Shown: positions 9,758 through 33,799 of the stretch, one piece after another
How positions within the stretch are numbered: position 1 is the stretch's first letter
How the letters are laid out: each line of letters opens with the position of its first letter
From: Sarcophilus harrisii
Lineage: Eukaryota; Chordata; Mammalia; Dasyuromorphia; Dasyuridae
Direction of reading: 5' to 3'
Length of the DNA: 64,000 bases
Assembly (NCBI RefSeq): GCF_902635505.1
Contig: NC_045429.1
Location: 426,029,669 to 426,093,668 of the forward strand
Notes under the pieces: generated by a model
Told to the model about the DNA's origin: nothing
Database searches by the model: none
The model's input: the letters and a program-made list of their open reading frames with translations, nothing else
Made by a program: the position numbers and the translations under genes

Positions 9758-12700
9758 GTCACACTGTTTACCTGTATGTGATCCATTATTCCCTCTAGAT
9801 AAACCATGGTCTTCATTTTATGAATGTACCCAAATGTAAAACTACCTTTATTCCCTCTGAATATTATTTTTATTACATTTAAATCAGTGTTCTGACTTGT
9901 CAAGATTGTTTTGGATCCTGGCTGTCATTTATAATTTTATAAGGATGCCATCAATGCCTTTATCCAAGTCACTGTAAATAAGCCCAAAAAAGCAAAATCT
10001 TCTTTATTATTCTTCATTGGAGTGTCTGGTCTCTGTTATTTTTAATTTTAGCACTCCTGATAATATTTTTGTAGTACTACATTGTGATCTTGTAGTCATC
10101 TTCTGCCACCCAACCTTGCTTCTATTACGTATAAATTTCTTTTGTAACAATGTAATTCATTGTTAGGCCTAGGGGCTTAGGCCATTATAGCCCTTTCCTT
10201 TCAAATAAGGGCTCATCTGCTCAAGATTCAGGGAGTTCAGGTTAGCTTGTTAAATGCCACCCCAACAATCTAACCAAATTTAATTAAAGTATAGCTCATG
10301 TCTAGGGTCTCCCCCAAAGGGAAAATAGAAAAGTACTCAATATACAATAAAAATTAAGCAAGGATCAGGTTATTTCTTGCCTAAGAAGTGTCAACAAAAA
10401 TGCCCACCACAGAATATGGCACAAACTTAAATAAGAAGCAGTACTAGCTCCTGTTGTAGTTTTCTGGGAGTTTCAGACTTAAACATCTTCCAAACATAAA
10501 GCTTTTTTGTGTAGCATTTCATCTCAACTCTTCTCTTTCCTCCTCATGGTAGCTAAATGTCTTCTGACAAGCCAGGCCAGAATTTGGGCTATATTGGTGG
10601 TCATCTGCTACAAAAGCATTAGTCGTTACTGAGGATAGGGACTCTTCTTCCCCTTGTGTAATTCTGTTCTGGCCAAAAGATCCGTGGCTAATATGCTCCT
10701 CAAATTTATGAGGGGACACAACACCAGACCACTCTCATTTTGGGATAGATATTCACTCACCTGAGATCAGGAAAGGGCAAATATGGAAGAGACGACCAAA
10801 ACTAAGAATCAAGATCACTTGGGCAAGAAGGAGCCTTTAGCTTCCATGTGTCCATAACTGTTCTTTCTGCTAATATGTGGAAAAGAATAGTCCCTCCACC
10901 TACCTGTGGCAGGAAAGTTATTGCTACATATATGAAGAGTCTAAAGAAGAAGAAGGGAAGGGAGTAGAGCCATTTCTTCTTAAAAGATAAGCTGGTTTCA
11001 TCATCTCCAATCATCCCCTTCCCTGTTATCCCCTTTCAGCACTGAATCATCAAAAATAGCCAGAGATTTTGTCATCCTTAAAGCTCTCAGAAGCTGAGCT
11101 AAATTAGGATGGGCAATATTGCACATCTCCTGCTGAATCTCTGGTTCTACTTTTTTAAATGTTGCTGAATTTCCTGTGCATATGCATTGATCTCTGTGGA
11201 TAAATGCTATTTTTCTTCCTTCTTGAAATTTCCTTTTATTTCTCTAGAATTTTATTCTTGAACATCAGCCATCCCATCTGGACTTCTTTTGAAACACTTT
11301 ACTTTATGACATTCTACCTATCTTTCCTCTAAACTCTTTGACATCTGTTTTCCCAAAATCTAAGATATGTAGCAAATTATGCCCAGATTTCCTCTTTATC
11401 TCTATCACAAACTTTAGGATTAAATGATCACTCCCTCTAAGTTTCACATCATTTTTATTTTAGCAGCCAGTTTTTCCCTGTTAGCAAGGATCAGATATCC
11501 CTTGCTGATTTCTCCCCTTTTGAAGGATGAAATCATTACCAGGTTAAATGAAAAAGTTATTAGGTGCTAGAATTTTGGTAGAGAGAAAAAGACAGAGTAA
11601 AGCTGTGGATATCTGGATAATTGAATCCCTTGTCATTACTACATCTCAGTGGCAGGTTTTGGATTGGTTTCTCAAGCAATTTAGTTCCTCTTTCTTTCTA
11701 GACGTTTTGTAATATAGTCCAAGTTGGGGGAGGGGGAGACAGACACTTTTGTTTCTCCCTTTGACCTTTACCCAAATACTCTCTTGTCAAACTTTCCCTC
11801 TCTGTTTCTTGCATTTCTTCACATGAACATACTTTCTTAAAGTAAAAAGCTGCTTTTTCCCCTTTTCAATAGTTTCTCTTGAATAAGATATACCCATCCA
11901 CTGCTGCAATTCAGTCATTAGTTTCATCTCACTGTTGTTCATCTTAGTTCCTCCAAGGTCAAATTTTCCCCCTTGCATTAGGACCTCTAGCGCCTCTTGT
12001 TGGATGCCAAACTTTGGCCATTTGTCTATGGAAATTTGATACTCTGGATTTTTCTACTGGCTCCTTTGTCTTATCTCCTGTGAATTCTTGGCATCTCAAT
12101 GGCTGTTTTTCTTCTTTGTAACTATTCTCTATGGTATCCAACTTATAAAATATACACAAAGAATCTCCAACATACTTTTTAGTTTAGAATCATATAGCTG
12201 CAATCTCTCTGTTGGTCTGAGATTCCTGCCCCAGTTAGTCTTCAGGCTGTAGCTGGGGTTAGAAGCTGCAACTAAAAAATCCATTCTTCTGGTGTCTGAG
12301 CCTTGGAGAAGCTACCTGCTTCTGGACTTGCTCCTCTCTTGGTACACAATGTGGGGCTGATGACCAGTCCCTACCAAAAAGTGCCGCTGCTAAACACATT
12401 TCTCCTTCTTAATGTGACCTGGATCCGTGATTCCCAACTGGACAGTGGGTAACAAAATTGCTAGATGGCACATGGGTCTTTGGCAGTGCCCCAGAGCAGT
12501 GGGACTTGCTCTTGCTTGCCCAGCCTCCTCCTGGGCTCTCCATGCATGCTCCTGGCCAGAACCCTTTTCCAGTATCTGCAACTCTCCCTATTTGTGTCCC
12601 TGTGCAGACTCTGACAGAAGAATGACTTTTCAGGACATTTTCTTGTGTTTTCCTGTCATGATTTGGCATGATGTGTTTTCTAGATCTATTTGAATGGGTT

Positions 12701-14079
12701 GTGTGCTGTACTGCTGCCCACTATGCCATTTTGTCACTACCTCCTATCATTTTCTTTCAGTGGGCAACAGTAAGGAAAACTACCTGTGTTCCTATGGTCT
12801 TCTATTTCTTTTTTGATACATACCCCCAAGAAGACAACAAACCTCTCTATTGTGATCAGTGTTACAAATTTCAATACTGCTGAATGGGAAATAACCAACT
12901 ATCTGCACTACTCTTCTCCCGTACTAAATGGTCTCTTACCTGAGGGCTTCAGGGATTTTATTATATTATTCTTAAGAATAGCTTCTCTTTTTAGAATATC
13001 CAATCTTCTCTTTAGGAAGAGCTTCAAACCTATTTTTAAGTTCTAGTTGTTTGGCTACCCTTTTTCTTCTGAGTAACACTATCTCACCCTCCATCTTCCT
13101 GATTTGCAAGAGTCAGTTCTCCTTTCTTTGGCCTTAGGAAGAATGAAGGGTAAAATAAACAGCTTTAATAACCCAGAGTATGGAATTTCTTTCCAATTCC
13201 CCTCTCCTTCTTCAGAAAAGAGATCAGCTTACACTTGAAACATGGATAGTAGCTACCTGGCTGTGGCAGAAATAGAAGCATGGCTCACTAATTGCAAGTC
13301 ACTGCACAAATTCTTCTATTCCTCATGGTTTAGATTTTTCAGCCTTGTGAGTGTTACTTCTGTTATAAGCACCTGTTTAAAACTTTTTTTTTTTTTTTTT
13401 CCGGTAACTTCATTCAAATTCTTTTCCTTTTTCAACTACACCACAGAAACTCCTACCCTTCCCTTTATCTTGATACTAGACTCCTGTCTCATCAATCTGC
13501 CCACTTCTCCACTCTTATCAACTTTCTTAACCACCCAATTATTCCACTTATCTTTTCTTTTTAAATCTTGCCTTATCTTACCACTATACCTTATCTTCCT
13601 TGAGTCTGCAGTTTTAGGTCCCATTTCTTGATCTTCTTTAGTCTTTATATATTTTCCTTAATTGTCCTTGATTCTGTTGCTTTTATAACTCAGAAATAGA
13701 ATCTAGACTAGTATGAAGGCCTAGAGATTTTTCTTCAAATTTTCCTCAGTTTTTTCCAAATTTTGCCAAATTTTTCTTTTCTAAATTCAATTCAATCAGT
13801 TGTTTATATATACTATGTGCCAGCCCTTTCTGGATTACTGCCTCATCATAGCAGAGAAGCATGCACAGAAACAGAGTAGTCCTCTCATAATCAATAAAAC
13901 AGTAAGAAAGGAATATTGAGTTGTAATCTAAAAAATGACAGAATAACATTTGTTCAAATCTAAGACAAATCATTTAATATCACAATAATATACTGAAGAG
14001 GCCCCCTCAACTCTATGAGGACTTACAGTTTCATCTAGAAATAAACACCAAAAACAGATGTCACATTCATTATAAGGGA
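9758..14079. other. Intergenic, no recognised gene
   Basis: About 4.3 kb with many short open frames, none resembling a protein I know. Parts of 10.3-13.2 kb have moderate GC content and may be old, highly diverged repeats. A poly(T) run sits at 13384-13401. Confidence 0.45.
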
Positions 14080-15263
14080 TTGAAATGTTAAAGTAGGAAA
14101 CCAAAAGATAATTAGAATAGTAGGTAAATTTGACCTTGGAGTTCTAAATGAAGCATGACGGAGACTAATAGAATTTTGTCAAAAAAAAAAAAAACCCACT
14201 CACTGGTCACAGAAAACATTTTTTCAACAACTCAAAATGTAACTCTCTACACATGGACATCACTATGGTCAATGTTGAAATCAAATTTCTTATAGTCTTT
14301 GCAACCGAAGGTAGAGAAGCTCTATATAGTCAGTAAAAAGACCTGGAGTTGACTGTGGCTCGAATCATGAGTTTCTTATCACAAAATTTAGAATTAAATG
14401 GAATAAAGTAGGTAAAACCATCAGACAAAAGCAAAAAATCCCAAAGAAAAAGAAGAGCTGAGAAAAAATTTTTTTAAATAGCTGAGGAAAGATAAAAAGG
14501 GGAAGTTATATCCAATTGAATGTAGAATTCTAAGGAATAGAAAGAAGAGATAAGGTTTTTTTGTTTGTTTTTGTTTTTTGTTTTTTTTACAAAGCAATGC
14601 AAAGAAATAGAAAAAAAAACAATTGTATGGGAAAGATAAGAGATCTGTTCAAGAAAATTAGATATCAAGGGAACATTTCATGCAAAAATGATAAGAAATT
14701 AACAGGAGTAGAAGACATATCTTAACATCACTGATGATTGATCTAGATTATTGATGTAGAACCAGCACTCGATATGTCAACAAATTTGGAAAAAAAACTT
14801 AACAATAGCTGCTGGATTGGAAAAGATCAATTTATGTTTCAATTCTAAAGAAAGGAAATTTCAAATAATGTTCAAAACCCCAACAATTATGTCACTTCAT
14901 AAGCCAGCAAGGTTATGCATAAAATTCTACTCCACTGACTACACCAAAGCTTTTGACAGTGTGGACTACAGCAAAAAGCAGCAAGTCCTCAAAAGCATGG
15001 GAATACCAGATTATCTCATTTGTCTTCTGAGGAGTCTGTATGTAGGTCAAGAAGAAATAGTTAGAACTGAACATGGAACAACTGAATGATTTAAGAGCGA
15101 GAAAGTAGTGTTACCTTATTTATTTCAGAGTGCATATGCAGAGTGCATAGTCTGGATGAATTGAAAGCCAGAATTAAGATTGCCAGAAGAAATATTAAAA
15201 TTTCAGATATGCAGATGATATTAAGTTGGCAGAAAGTGATGATGTATTAAGACTCGATGATAA

Positions 15264-16029
15264 ACTGTGCATACCCTTTGATCCAGCAGTGTTACTACTG
15301 GGATTATATCCCAAAGAGATTATAAAGAAGGGAAAGGGACCTGTATGTGCACGAATGTTTGTAGCAGCCCTTTTTGTAGTGGCTAAAAACTGGAAACTGA
15401 ATGGATGTCCATCAGTTGGAGAATGGCTGAATAAATTATGGTATATGAATATTATGGAATATTACTGTTCTGTAAGAAATGACTAACAGGATAATTTCAG
15501 AAAGGCCTGGAGAGACTTACACGAACTGATGCTGAGTGAAATGAGCAGGACCAGGAGATCATTATATACTTCAACAACAATACTATATGATGACCAGTTC
15601 TGATGGACCTGGCCATCCTCAGCAACGAGATCAACCAAATCATTTCCAATGGAGCAGTAAAGAACTGAACTAGCTATGCCCAGAAAAAGAACTCTGGGAG
15701 ATGACTAAAAACCATTACATTGAATTCCCAATCCCTATATTTATGCACACCTGCATTTTTGATTTCCTTCACAAGCTAATTGTACAATATTTCAGAGTCT
15801 GATTCTTTTTGTACAGCAAAATAATATTTTGGCCATGTATACTTATTGTGTATCTAATTTACATTTTAATGTACTTAACATCTACTGGTCATCCTGCCAT
15901 CTGGGGGAGGGGGTGGGGGGTAAGAGGTGAAAAATTGGAACAAGAGGTTTGGCAATTGTTAATGCTATAAAGTTACCCATGCATATATCCTGTAAATAAA
16001 AGGCTATTAAATTTAAAAAAAAAAAAAAA
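15264..16029 (+). mobile_element. L1 3' end inserted in the BovB
   Basis: It encodes the end of L1 ORF2 (15264-15486: IPFDPAVLLLGLYPKEIIKK, then AALFVVAKNWKLNGCPSVGE, WLNKLWYMNIMEYYCSVRND). The L1 3' UTR and a poly(A) follow. A 15-bp duplication with two mismatches flanks it: AAGACTCGATGATAA at 15249-15263 and AAGATTTGATGATAA at 16030-16044. The BovB frame resumes right after. Confidence 0.92.
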
Positions 16030-16244
16030 AAGATTTGATGATAATGAAAGAGGGAGAGTGTGAAAACTGGCTTGAAGCTTAACATAAAAAAAAAAAAAAA
16101 AAAACAAAACACGAAACCCTAAGATCTTAGCCATTGGTCCCATCACTTCCTAGCAAACAGAAAGAGAAGAAATGGAAGCAGTGTCAAATATTATATTCTT
16201 GGACTCAAAGGTCATTACAGCCATGAAAGCAATGCTATGATAAA

Positions 16245-16875
16245 TCATTTTTTATCGTAAGTTTGTTTGTTTTTGATACACATTGCTTTATGAATCATAT
16301 TGAGAGAGAAAAATCAGAGCCAAAGGGAAAAATCATGGGAGAGATTAAAAAAAAAAAAAAAAAAACAGAAAAAAAGTGTACATAATATGTGTTGATCTAC
16401 ATTGTCTCCTTAATTATTTTTTCTGGATGCAGATGATATTTTCTGTCCAAAATCTATTAGGATTCCTTTGGATCACTGAAACACTGACAAGTGACAAGTC
16501 TTTCAGAGTTGATCATGGCACATTCTTGCTGTTATTGTATACAGTGTATTCCTGGTTCTGCTTGTTTTGCCCAGCATCAGTTCATGTAAATCTTTCCAGG
16601 TCTTTCTATAAACAGCTTGTTCATCATTTTTTATAGAATAATAATATTCTGTTACCTTCATGTACCACAGTTTGTTCAGCCATTTCCCAACTGATGGGCA
16701 TCCACTCATTTTCCAATTATTCCTACCACAAAAAGAGCTGCTACAAACATTTTTTGCACATGTGGGTCCTTTTCCCTCCTTTATGATTTCCATGGACTAC
16801 AGACCCAGTAATGGCACTGCTGGGTCAAAGGTATACATTAGTTTTATAGCCCTTTGGCACAACTCCAACAATGCA
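16245..16875 (-). mobile_element. L1 3' end inserted in the BovB, opposite orientation
   Basis: Antisense L1 3' UTR followed by ORF2 C-terminal codons (16793 down to 16503: GCPSVGKWLNKLWYMKVTEY, then RKTWKDLHELMLGKTSRTRN). Flanks gataaatc (about 16.22 kb) and gacaaatc (about 16.89 kb) may be a decayed target-site duplication. BovB codons continue on the right side. Confidence 0.85.
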
Positions 16876-17224
16876 TTAATGTACTGACAAATCTTGCTGA
16901 CAAAGGTCCATATCATCAAAGCTATGGTTTTTCCAGTAGCAGTATATGGCTTTGTAGGTTGTGCTATAAATTGTGGTGCTGAAGTAGACTTTTGAGAGTC
17001 TCTTAGATAGCAAGGAGATCAAGTCAGTCACTACTTAAGGAAGTTAATTCAGGATATTCACTGGAAGGTCAAATAGTGAAACTGAAGCTTAAATACTTGA
17101 GCCACATAATGAAAAAGCAGGACTCATTGCAAAAAGACCCTGATGTTGGGAAAGTGATGTTGGCCTGTGATCTCCTGGCTACTGGCAAAGCATAAAGGAA
17201 GTCCTGCTCTCCCCATCGGAGAAT

Positions 17225-17895
17225 GTGCAGGTGTCGGGGGACTGAGGGCCACCTCTCTACCTGAGAAAATCTCCTTCAATTCTGTCTCAGTGAGGGGCCC
17301 CGTCCGAGGGACAAACAGTTTCATCTTTGTTATCTGGGTGGGCTTGGCTCAGTCCTGAAACAAATTGAATTCAATTCAAATTCTAGCTCAAAGTTGAAAC
17401 CCAGCAAGGAGCCAACTTGAGACTCTACCCACGGTCCCCCTTCAGCTGGTAGCCAAAGCTCCTATTATAAAAGGGCCAAACTAAAATCCTCTCTTTGCAG
17501 AGGTTCCAAACATGCCAACTCCATGCTTGGCATCCCAAGGAGCCTTTGCCCACTGGAATTCTCCTTCCAGTGCCACCTTCTCTTTATCCTCACTTCTTTC
17601 CCTAAACAGATTTTATGCCTTTCTGTCAGGATTTCTAACCTTACTTCCCAATCCCCATAATAAATCTATTTTATCAATCTAGGTTTTCGGGCCTATAAAT
17701 TCCTTTACAGAGAATCCCTGAGCCTCCAGAAGGGGAGGCTCCCTACCCTTGCACTGAAATCCCAAGGAGTTGCAGGGGAGCCAAAACTTTCCAATTGGTT
17801 CCCTGAACCCTGAACCTGCCACTAGACCTTATCATTTAACTCCCTGACCACCAGAAACCCTAATCTCACTTTGGTTCCCTAAATCTAGACCTTAT
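17225..17895 (+). repeat. Left LTR (approximate ends)
   Basis: Shares its body with the right LTR and has an AATAAA near 17.66 kb followed by tttatcaatctagg. The 5' end is placed at tgtgcaggtg by comparison and could be off by tens of bases. Confidence 0.7.
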
Positions 17896-19439
17896 CATTT
17901 GGTTTCCTGACCGGAAACCCCAAAAAACTAGACATCTTCATTGGTGACTGAAAGGAACCCCAAAACTCTGGACACTCAAAAACCATGTTGGGTTTTGAGC
18001 TGTTGGAGCAGTATTCTCCCAGGCCATGGTCGACACTGTCTGGAGCTTCTAAGCTCAGCAGAGTTTTTCCATATACTGTAGCTGCTTCTGTCCATCACTG
18101 ATCAATTGAAATTGAGTTAGATCTCTTTGTTGAAGAAATCCATTTCCATCAGAATACAAAGAGGTGCCTTGTTAATGCAAATCCCTCCCAGACCAGGAAC
18201 CCCAGAGTTCGTGCTGTAGATGTCACAGAAACTGTCCAAGGAGATCCTAGTCCCTGTCCTGAGTTTGAGCAGGAGATGCACTGGAGGAACTGCCTTTCCA
18301 CCATGACAGCGAACACCACAGAGGTTGGACTGCCCCCGCCCAGAGTCCACTCTGGTAGGAATTTGGAGTCTGGCCCTGTTCCCCTTTTATCCATCAGGAC
18401 AGCCAGAACACCTCGGGGGCCAGTAAGCTGGGTAGGTAGGACTGCTACTTTGCTCTCCCTCTGGCCCCTTCCACCCCTTCCCATAAAGAGTGAGGATAGT
18501 AGGGGGGAAGGCAAAGGGCCTTTGCCTAAACCATCTTGGTGATTTTATGGTGTGATTGAGGAACCAACTCTCTCTCTTCTCAACCTCCCAAAAATGAATT
18601 TAAAAAAAAAAAAAAAAACAGCACAGTTAAGAGATTTCTAAAAGCTTAAACTGAATTCTTACCTTGATTTGCAGCTCTGGCAAGCAGGGACACGCCCATC
18701 CCTAGACTCTGCTGCACAAGAAGATCAGTGACTGTTTTTAATCCAAAAGCCTCTTAATAGAAGAGGTCTAACAATTAACCCTGGGATAGTCATTAACCCC
18801 AGGGATCCAGAGCATTACAAAAACAAACAAACAAAAAAAAAAACCAGTGGACAGCAGTGGCTTATTAAACCTAATAGATATGAAGGCCTCCTTGCCTAGC
18901 CTGACTCTCTGAGTCCATCACACTCTTACTCCCTGCCACCATGACCTCACCCCAGGAGAAATTAGCTTTCCTGGAAATTGGAGTGAAAGGGCTAAATTCT
19001 AGGCTACTTAACACTTTTTGCTATAGACAAAGAATCTTTTTGCTATAGCATTTTATACTTTGGTATTTGATGGTATTCGATCAGCATTCTTAAAGGCAGC
19101 CCACAGAAGGGACCTGATGCATTTCCTGCTAAAACCCCATTCCTGAATGTCCTCATTTCCACCCTGGAGGACACCCCACTTTTAATTTGCTCCTGGGATC
19201 TGTTTTCTCTAGGCTTCAAACTTTGGATTTTCAATTGCCCTTCAGCAGGGAAAACATGGGGCGACTGCCTGGGGACAACTGACCAGGACAAACACCCCTT
19301 AAATGCCCTGCTGCTGTTTTTAGACCTCACACTTCATGCCTCACCTCCTGGCATGAACCCCCTGAAATCTCTACAACCCTTGCCAGCTCGAAGCAGTTAA
19401 GAAGAGATCGTCATCTCTTTATCCCAAATGCATTTGGAG

Positions 19440-20116
19440 GTGACTGCTTGAGGGGGCAATGAAGAGGGGACCCTAGAACTCTAAAAATCCTTGAAGGAGA
19501 AAATCTCCTTCAACTCTGCCTTATCAAGGGACCCCACCCAAGGGACAGTTTCATTCTTGTTATCTAGGTGGAATGGGCTCAGTCCTGAAATTCATTGAAT
19601 TCTATTCAAATTCAGCTCAAGCTGAATCCCAGCTTGTAGAACTCCACCCACCTTTAGCTTGTAGCCAAAGCTCCTATTATGAAAGAGCCAAACTAAAATC
19701 CTCTCTTTGCAGAGGTTCCAAATATGCCAGCTATGCCATGCTTGCTGTGCCAAGGGCGTCTGCCCGTTGGAATACTCTTCCCAGTGCCATCCTCTCTTTA
19801 CCCTCAGCTATTTCCCTAACCAGACTTGATGCCTCTCTGTCAGGATTTCTAACCTTACTCCCAATCCCCATAATAAACCTCTTTTATCAATCTAGGTTGT
19901 TGGGTCTGTAAATTTTTTTTACAGAGAACCTCTGCACTGTCAGAAGGGAGTCCCCAAAACTCCCTACCCTTGTGCTGAATCCCAAGGGGGTGCAGGGGAG
20001 CCAAACCTTGCCATTTGGTTCCCTGAACCCCAAACCTGCCATTAGACCTTATCATTTAACTCCCTGACCCCCAGGAGCCCTAATCTCATTTTAGTTCCCT
20101 AAAGCTAGACCTTATC
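19440..20116 (+). repeat. Right LTR (approximate ends)
   Basis: Second copy of the LTR, ending near ctagaccttatca. It carries the matching AATAAA near 19.87 kb. Confidence 0.7.
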
Positions 20117-20995
20117 AATCTTTCCTTCCTCTCTGGCCACAAAGCTTAAATGACCAAGTGTGGAGAGCTGTGGATGGAGGAGTTGACAAGCTCCCGGCTT
20201 CCTAGACCAGCTAACCCCAGCCATCTGTGTGGTATAGGAATTATTAATGGGGATCTTCCTAACCTTTGGGAACCACAGATCCACAGCCAGTCCTTTTCAA
20301 AGGGAAGGAGCCCAAAGAGTGGAGCTTGGAGGCCTCAGTTAGCTGCCTGGGACACCCATGAGGCTGCCTGCATGTCCCAGGGGGTGGGGGCTTGTTAGCC
20401 ACCAGGAGCACTTCCCCTCACCAGTGTCTTTGACTAAACTGTCCCTCACGTGGATCCATATGGCAGAGGGGCCGGGGGCTGCCTGGGTCACTCAGGCCTC
20501 CACCCTGACACATCTGGGCCCCAGTGTGCTCAGGCCACAGCATCACACACCCCCCCCCCCCCCCCGGGGCAAAGGACAAACAAGCTCTGAGCAATGCCAG
20601 GGCACAGTGGGACTGGCTGGCTGGGAGACTGACCCACCTCCTGCCTTTGTTCCTTCACCTCCATTGCTGCTGAGCCTTACTCAGCAAATGGACGCAGTCT
20701 TAGTCACGCTGTGGAAGACCTGAGCTTAAAAAGGCCCAGGTCTCCACTGCATCCGGGCCCATCTCCAGGTGTCCTGATCCATACCTGGCACTGGGCCCAG
20801 CTGCTCTGCAGGAGAAAGAGTGACCTTGCCAGCCCTCCCTCACTTAAATCCAATTCACTTGCACGTCCCTTCCTCACCTCCCTGATGACAAAGGAAGGAA
20901 GGACTAACCAGACTATTAACTTGCAGAACAGTAGTCTTCTGCAGTCTTATAGGGAATTTCCTGCCCTAATGAAATGACAGCTCCTACCATTTCAT
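20117..20995. other. Unrecognised GC-richer stretch with a poly(C) run
   Basis: Higher GC content than the surroundings, with about 20 consecutive C at 20551-20570. No gene is recognised; plus-strand open frames here lack similarity to known proteins. Confidence 0.45.
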
Positions 20996-21290
20996 TATAT
21001 TAACAGGACACTATTTAACCATTCCCTTATTGTTGGACTTTTCCCCCTTATTTTGTTTCCTTATTTTGCTTCTGCTTGATGCAACCCTCAAATAATGCGA
21101 TGAAAATTTTATAAAATAAACGTTGTGTTTGTTTTTGATAACACTTGTCAAGGTATCTTCCCAACTATGAAATTATTGGGTAAAAAAGTATGATGCTTTT
21201 TGTAATTTCATTGCAGATTGTGTTTTACCAGATTGCTCTCCAAAAAGATGCTCTAAGTTTGCAATTCCATCAACATTATATTGCCCTATG
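20996..21290 (-). mobile_element. Old L1/HAL1-like fragment
   Basis: Antisense L1 ORF2-end pattern: 'aactatgaaattattgggta', then 'ttttaccagattgctctcca' and 'agtttgcaattccatcaaca'. Confidence 0.55.
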
Positions 21291-21564
21291 ATCCTGCCCG
21301 TGCTAAGGGACCTAGGAAACCTTCTGCTTCCCTCCAAATTATGCACAAATCCACAATAATCTGGTTTACTTGTGAGGAAAATCAATCTAAATTAATGAAA
21401 AGTTTGAATTGGAATGTGTTTTTAAGGAAAGATGGTTTTCCGTACCTGTGCAGTAATTTGAGCTGAATTCCAAAGTACCTGCCTGGCCTATAATGTGTAA
21501 ATACTGTTGCACTTTAATTGTTGACATATTAATGAAGGCCTTTAAAGTTCTTAATTGTTTTGTT

Positions 21565-21700
21565 TTATTTTTTATTTCAACATTCATACAGCAAACACTG
21601 AGTGTGTGAAAAGATACCGTGTTAGTCTTTGTAAGGGAATACAAACATGGAAAACACAAGCTTCCTGTCCTCAAGGAGTTTAAAATGAAAACAAAATATA
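21565..21700 (-). mobile_element. L2 3'-end fragment
   Basis: Antisense L2 tail pattern: 'attcatacagcaaacactga', 'aagggaatacaaacatggaa', 'cctgtcctcaaggagtttaa'. Confidence 0.55.
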
Positions 21701-21707
21701 TACAAAG

Positions 21708-21830
21708 GAACCAAAGTCTTTTCCATCAAAATTACTATAACTACTTACTTGCATTACATTGTGATTTATATTCTAAGTACTAGATGGGTTGTACAGACAT
21801 CTGAGGATAAGAAATGAATGTTATGCGACG
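21708..21830 (-). pseudogene. Decayed duplicate of CTSS exon 7
   Basis: The plus-strand sequence aligns along its length with the true CTSS exon 7 and its upstream intron flank (22655-22780). Shared blocks include gtcttttccatc, the acattgtgatttatattcta / accatgattcacattctga pair, and ggataagaa / ggaataagaa. Similarity is about 70% by eye over 120 bp and extends about 30 bp past the acceptor into intron, so this is a DNA-level duplication, not a retrocopy. It cannot serve as an exon: the Gln codon of the TQN triplet is TAG, one base is missing near the start, and the Cys of PSC is lost. It lies beyond the CTSS stop and poly(A) signal. It resembles CTSS more than CTSK exon 7. Confidence 0.82.
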
Positions 21831-22092
21831 ATAATAGACATTTAGGACTTATTCTTCAATAATCTTAAAAGGCTCTGGGGGGGGGGAGTTCACAAAATTA
21901 TATTATAAAAATGGGATACTTGAAGATACAACAATTTTTAAAATAGTCAAGCATTTTTCTGTAATTGTAAAAGCAATGTTAAATTGTTTAGCAAGCCTCA
22001 TATTCTATAAATGTGCAAAGATTACGATTCAATCCAACCATGTTAGAATTATGAATTGAAGGAGCCTAAATGAAGCTTTTACTATTTTTAAG
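21831..22092. other. CTSS downstream flank, nothing recognised
   Basis: AT-rich sequence past the predicted CTSS cleavage site, with a run of nine or ten G near 21878. Confidence 0.5.
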
Positions 22093-22098
22093 TTTATT
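22093..22098 (-). terminator. CTSS: Candidate CTSS poly(A) signal AATAAA
   Basis: First canonical AATAAA downstream of the CTSS stop codon on the minus strand, about 110 nt past it. It would give a short 3' UTR; longer alternative ends further left are possible. Confidence 0.5.
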
Positions 22099-22206
22099 CA
22101 ACATATATTTCTGGCTATTTCTACTGGCTAGTAGAAGCAAAATTAAATTCAGAACAAAGTATCATCCATCTTTCTTAATTGATCAAAAGTGAAATGAAGA
22201 GATCTT

Positions 22207-33762
<11,556 letters not shown>

Positions 33763-33799
33763 TCTGGAAAGGAAAAAGCAGAGGAGAGGACTCTCCATC

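Larger units (their letters stand above)
14080..17156 (+). mobile_element. BovB/RTE LINE, split by two L1 insertions
   Basis: Translated pieces follow the BovB ORF in order. The region about 14.09-14.40 kb matches the stretch before the RT (tagtctttgcaaccgaaggt ... tggctcgaatcatgag). About 14.59-14.70 kb gives QCKEIE-like codons. 14937-15089 gives DYTKAFDSVDYSKKQQVLKS and MGIPDYLICLLRSLYVGQEE, the RT domain; 15150-15240 gives LDELKARIKIARRNIK. After the first L1 the frame resumes with GLKLNIK-like codons (about 16.07 kb) and IGPITS ... NIIFLDSK (about 16.13-16.22 kb). After the second L1 it reads LLTKVHIIKAMVFPVAVYG (about 16.90 kb) and LKYLSHIMKKQDSLQKDPDV (about 17.10 kb). It is degenerate, with frame changes and stops, so the copy is long dead. 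Confidence 0.88.
17225..20116 (+). mobile_element. LTR-retroelement fossil with both LTRs
   Basis: Two direct repeats of about 0.67 kb (17225-17895 and 19440-20116) enclose about 1.5 kb. They share long blocks, such as aaactaaaatcctctctttg, atttctaaccttact and the AATAAA-containing cccataataaa. The internal part shows no recognisable gag, pol or env, so this is either a non-autonomous family or a heavily deleted copy. It is clearly broken as a coding element. The LTRs differ visibly (roughly one base in ten by eye), which implies an old insertion. Outer boundaries are approximate. Confidence 0.8.

Noticed and set aside
14817-15089. Open frame resembling an annotated 'craniofacial development protein'-type gene
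   Set aside because: The sequence is BovB/RTE reverse transcriptase, flanked by further BovB segments; database names of that kind usually reflect transposon ORFs.
21173-21385. Possible decayed CTSS last exon (KPDYCGFVHN resembling GNHCGIASF)
   Set aside because: Only a Cys-Gly pair matches. Flanking bases do not align with exon 8 at 22207-22306, and the area overlaps an old L1 fragment.
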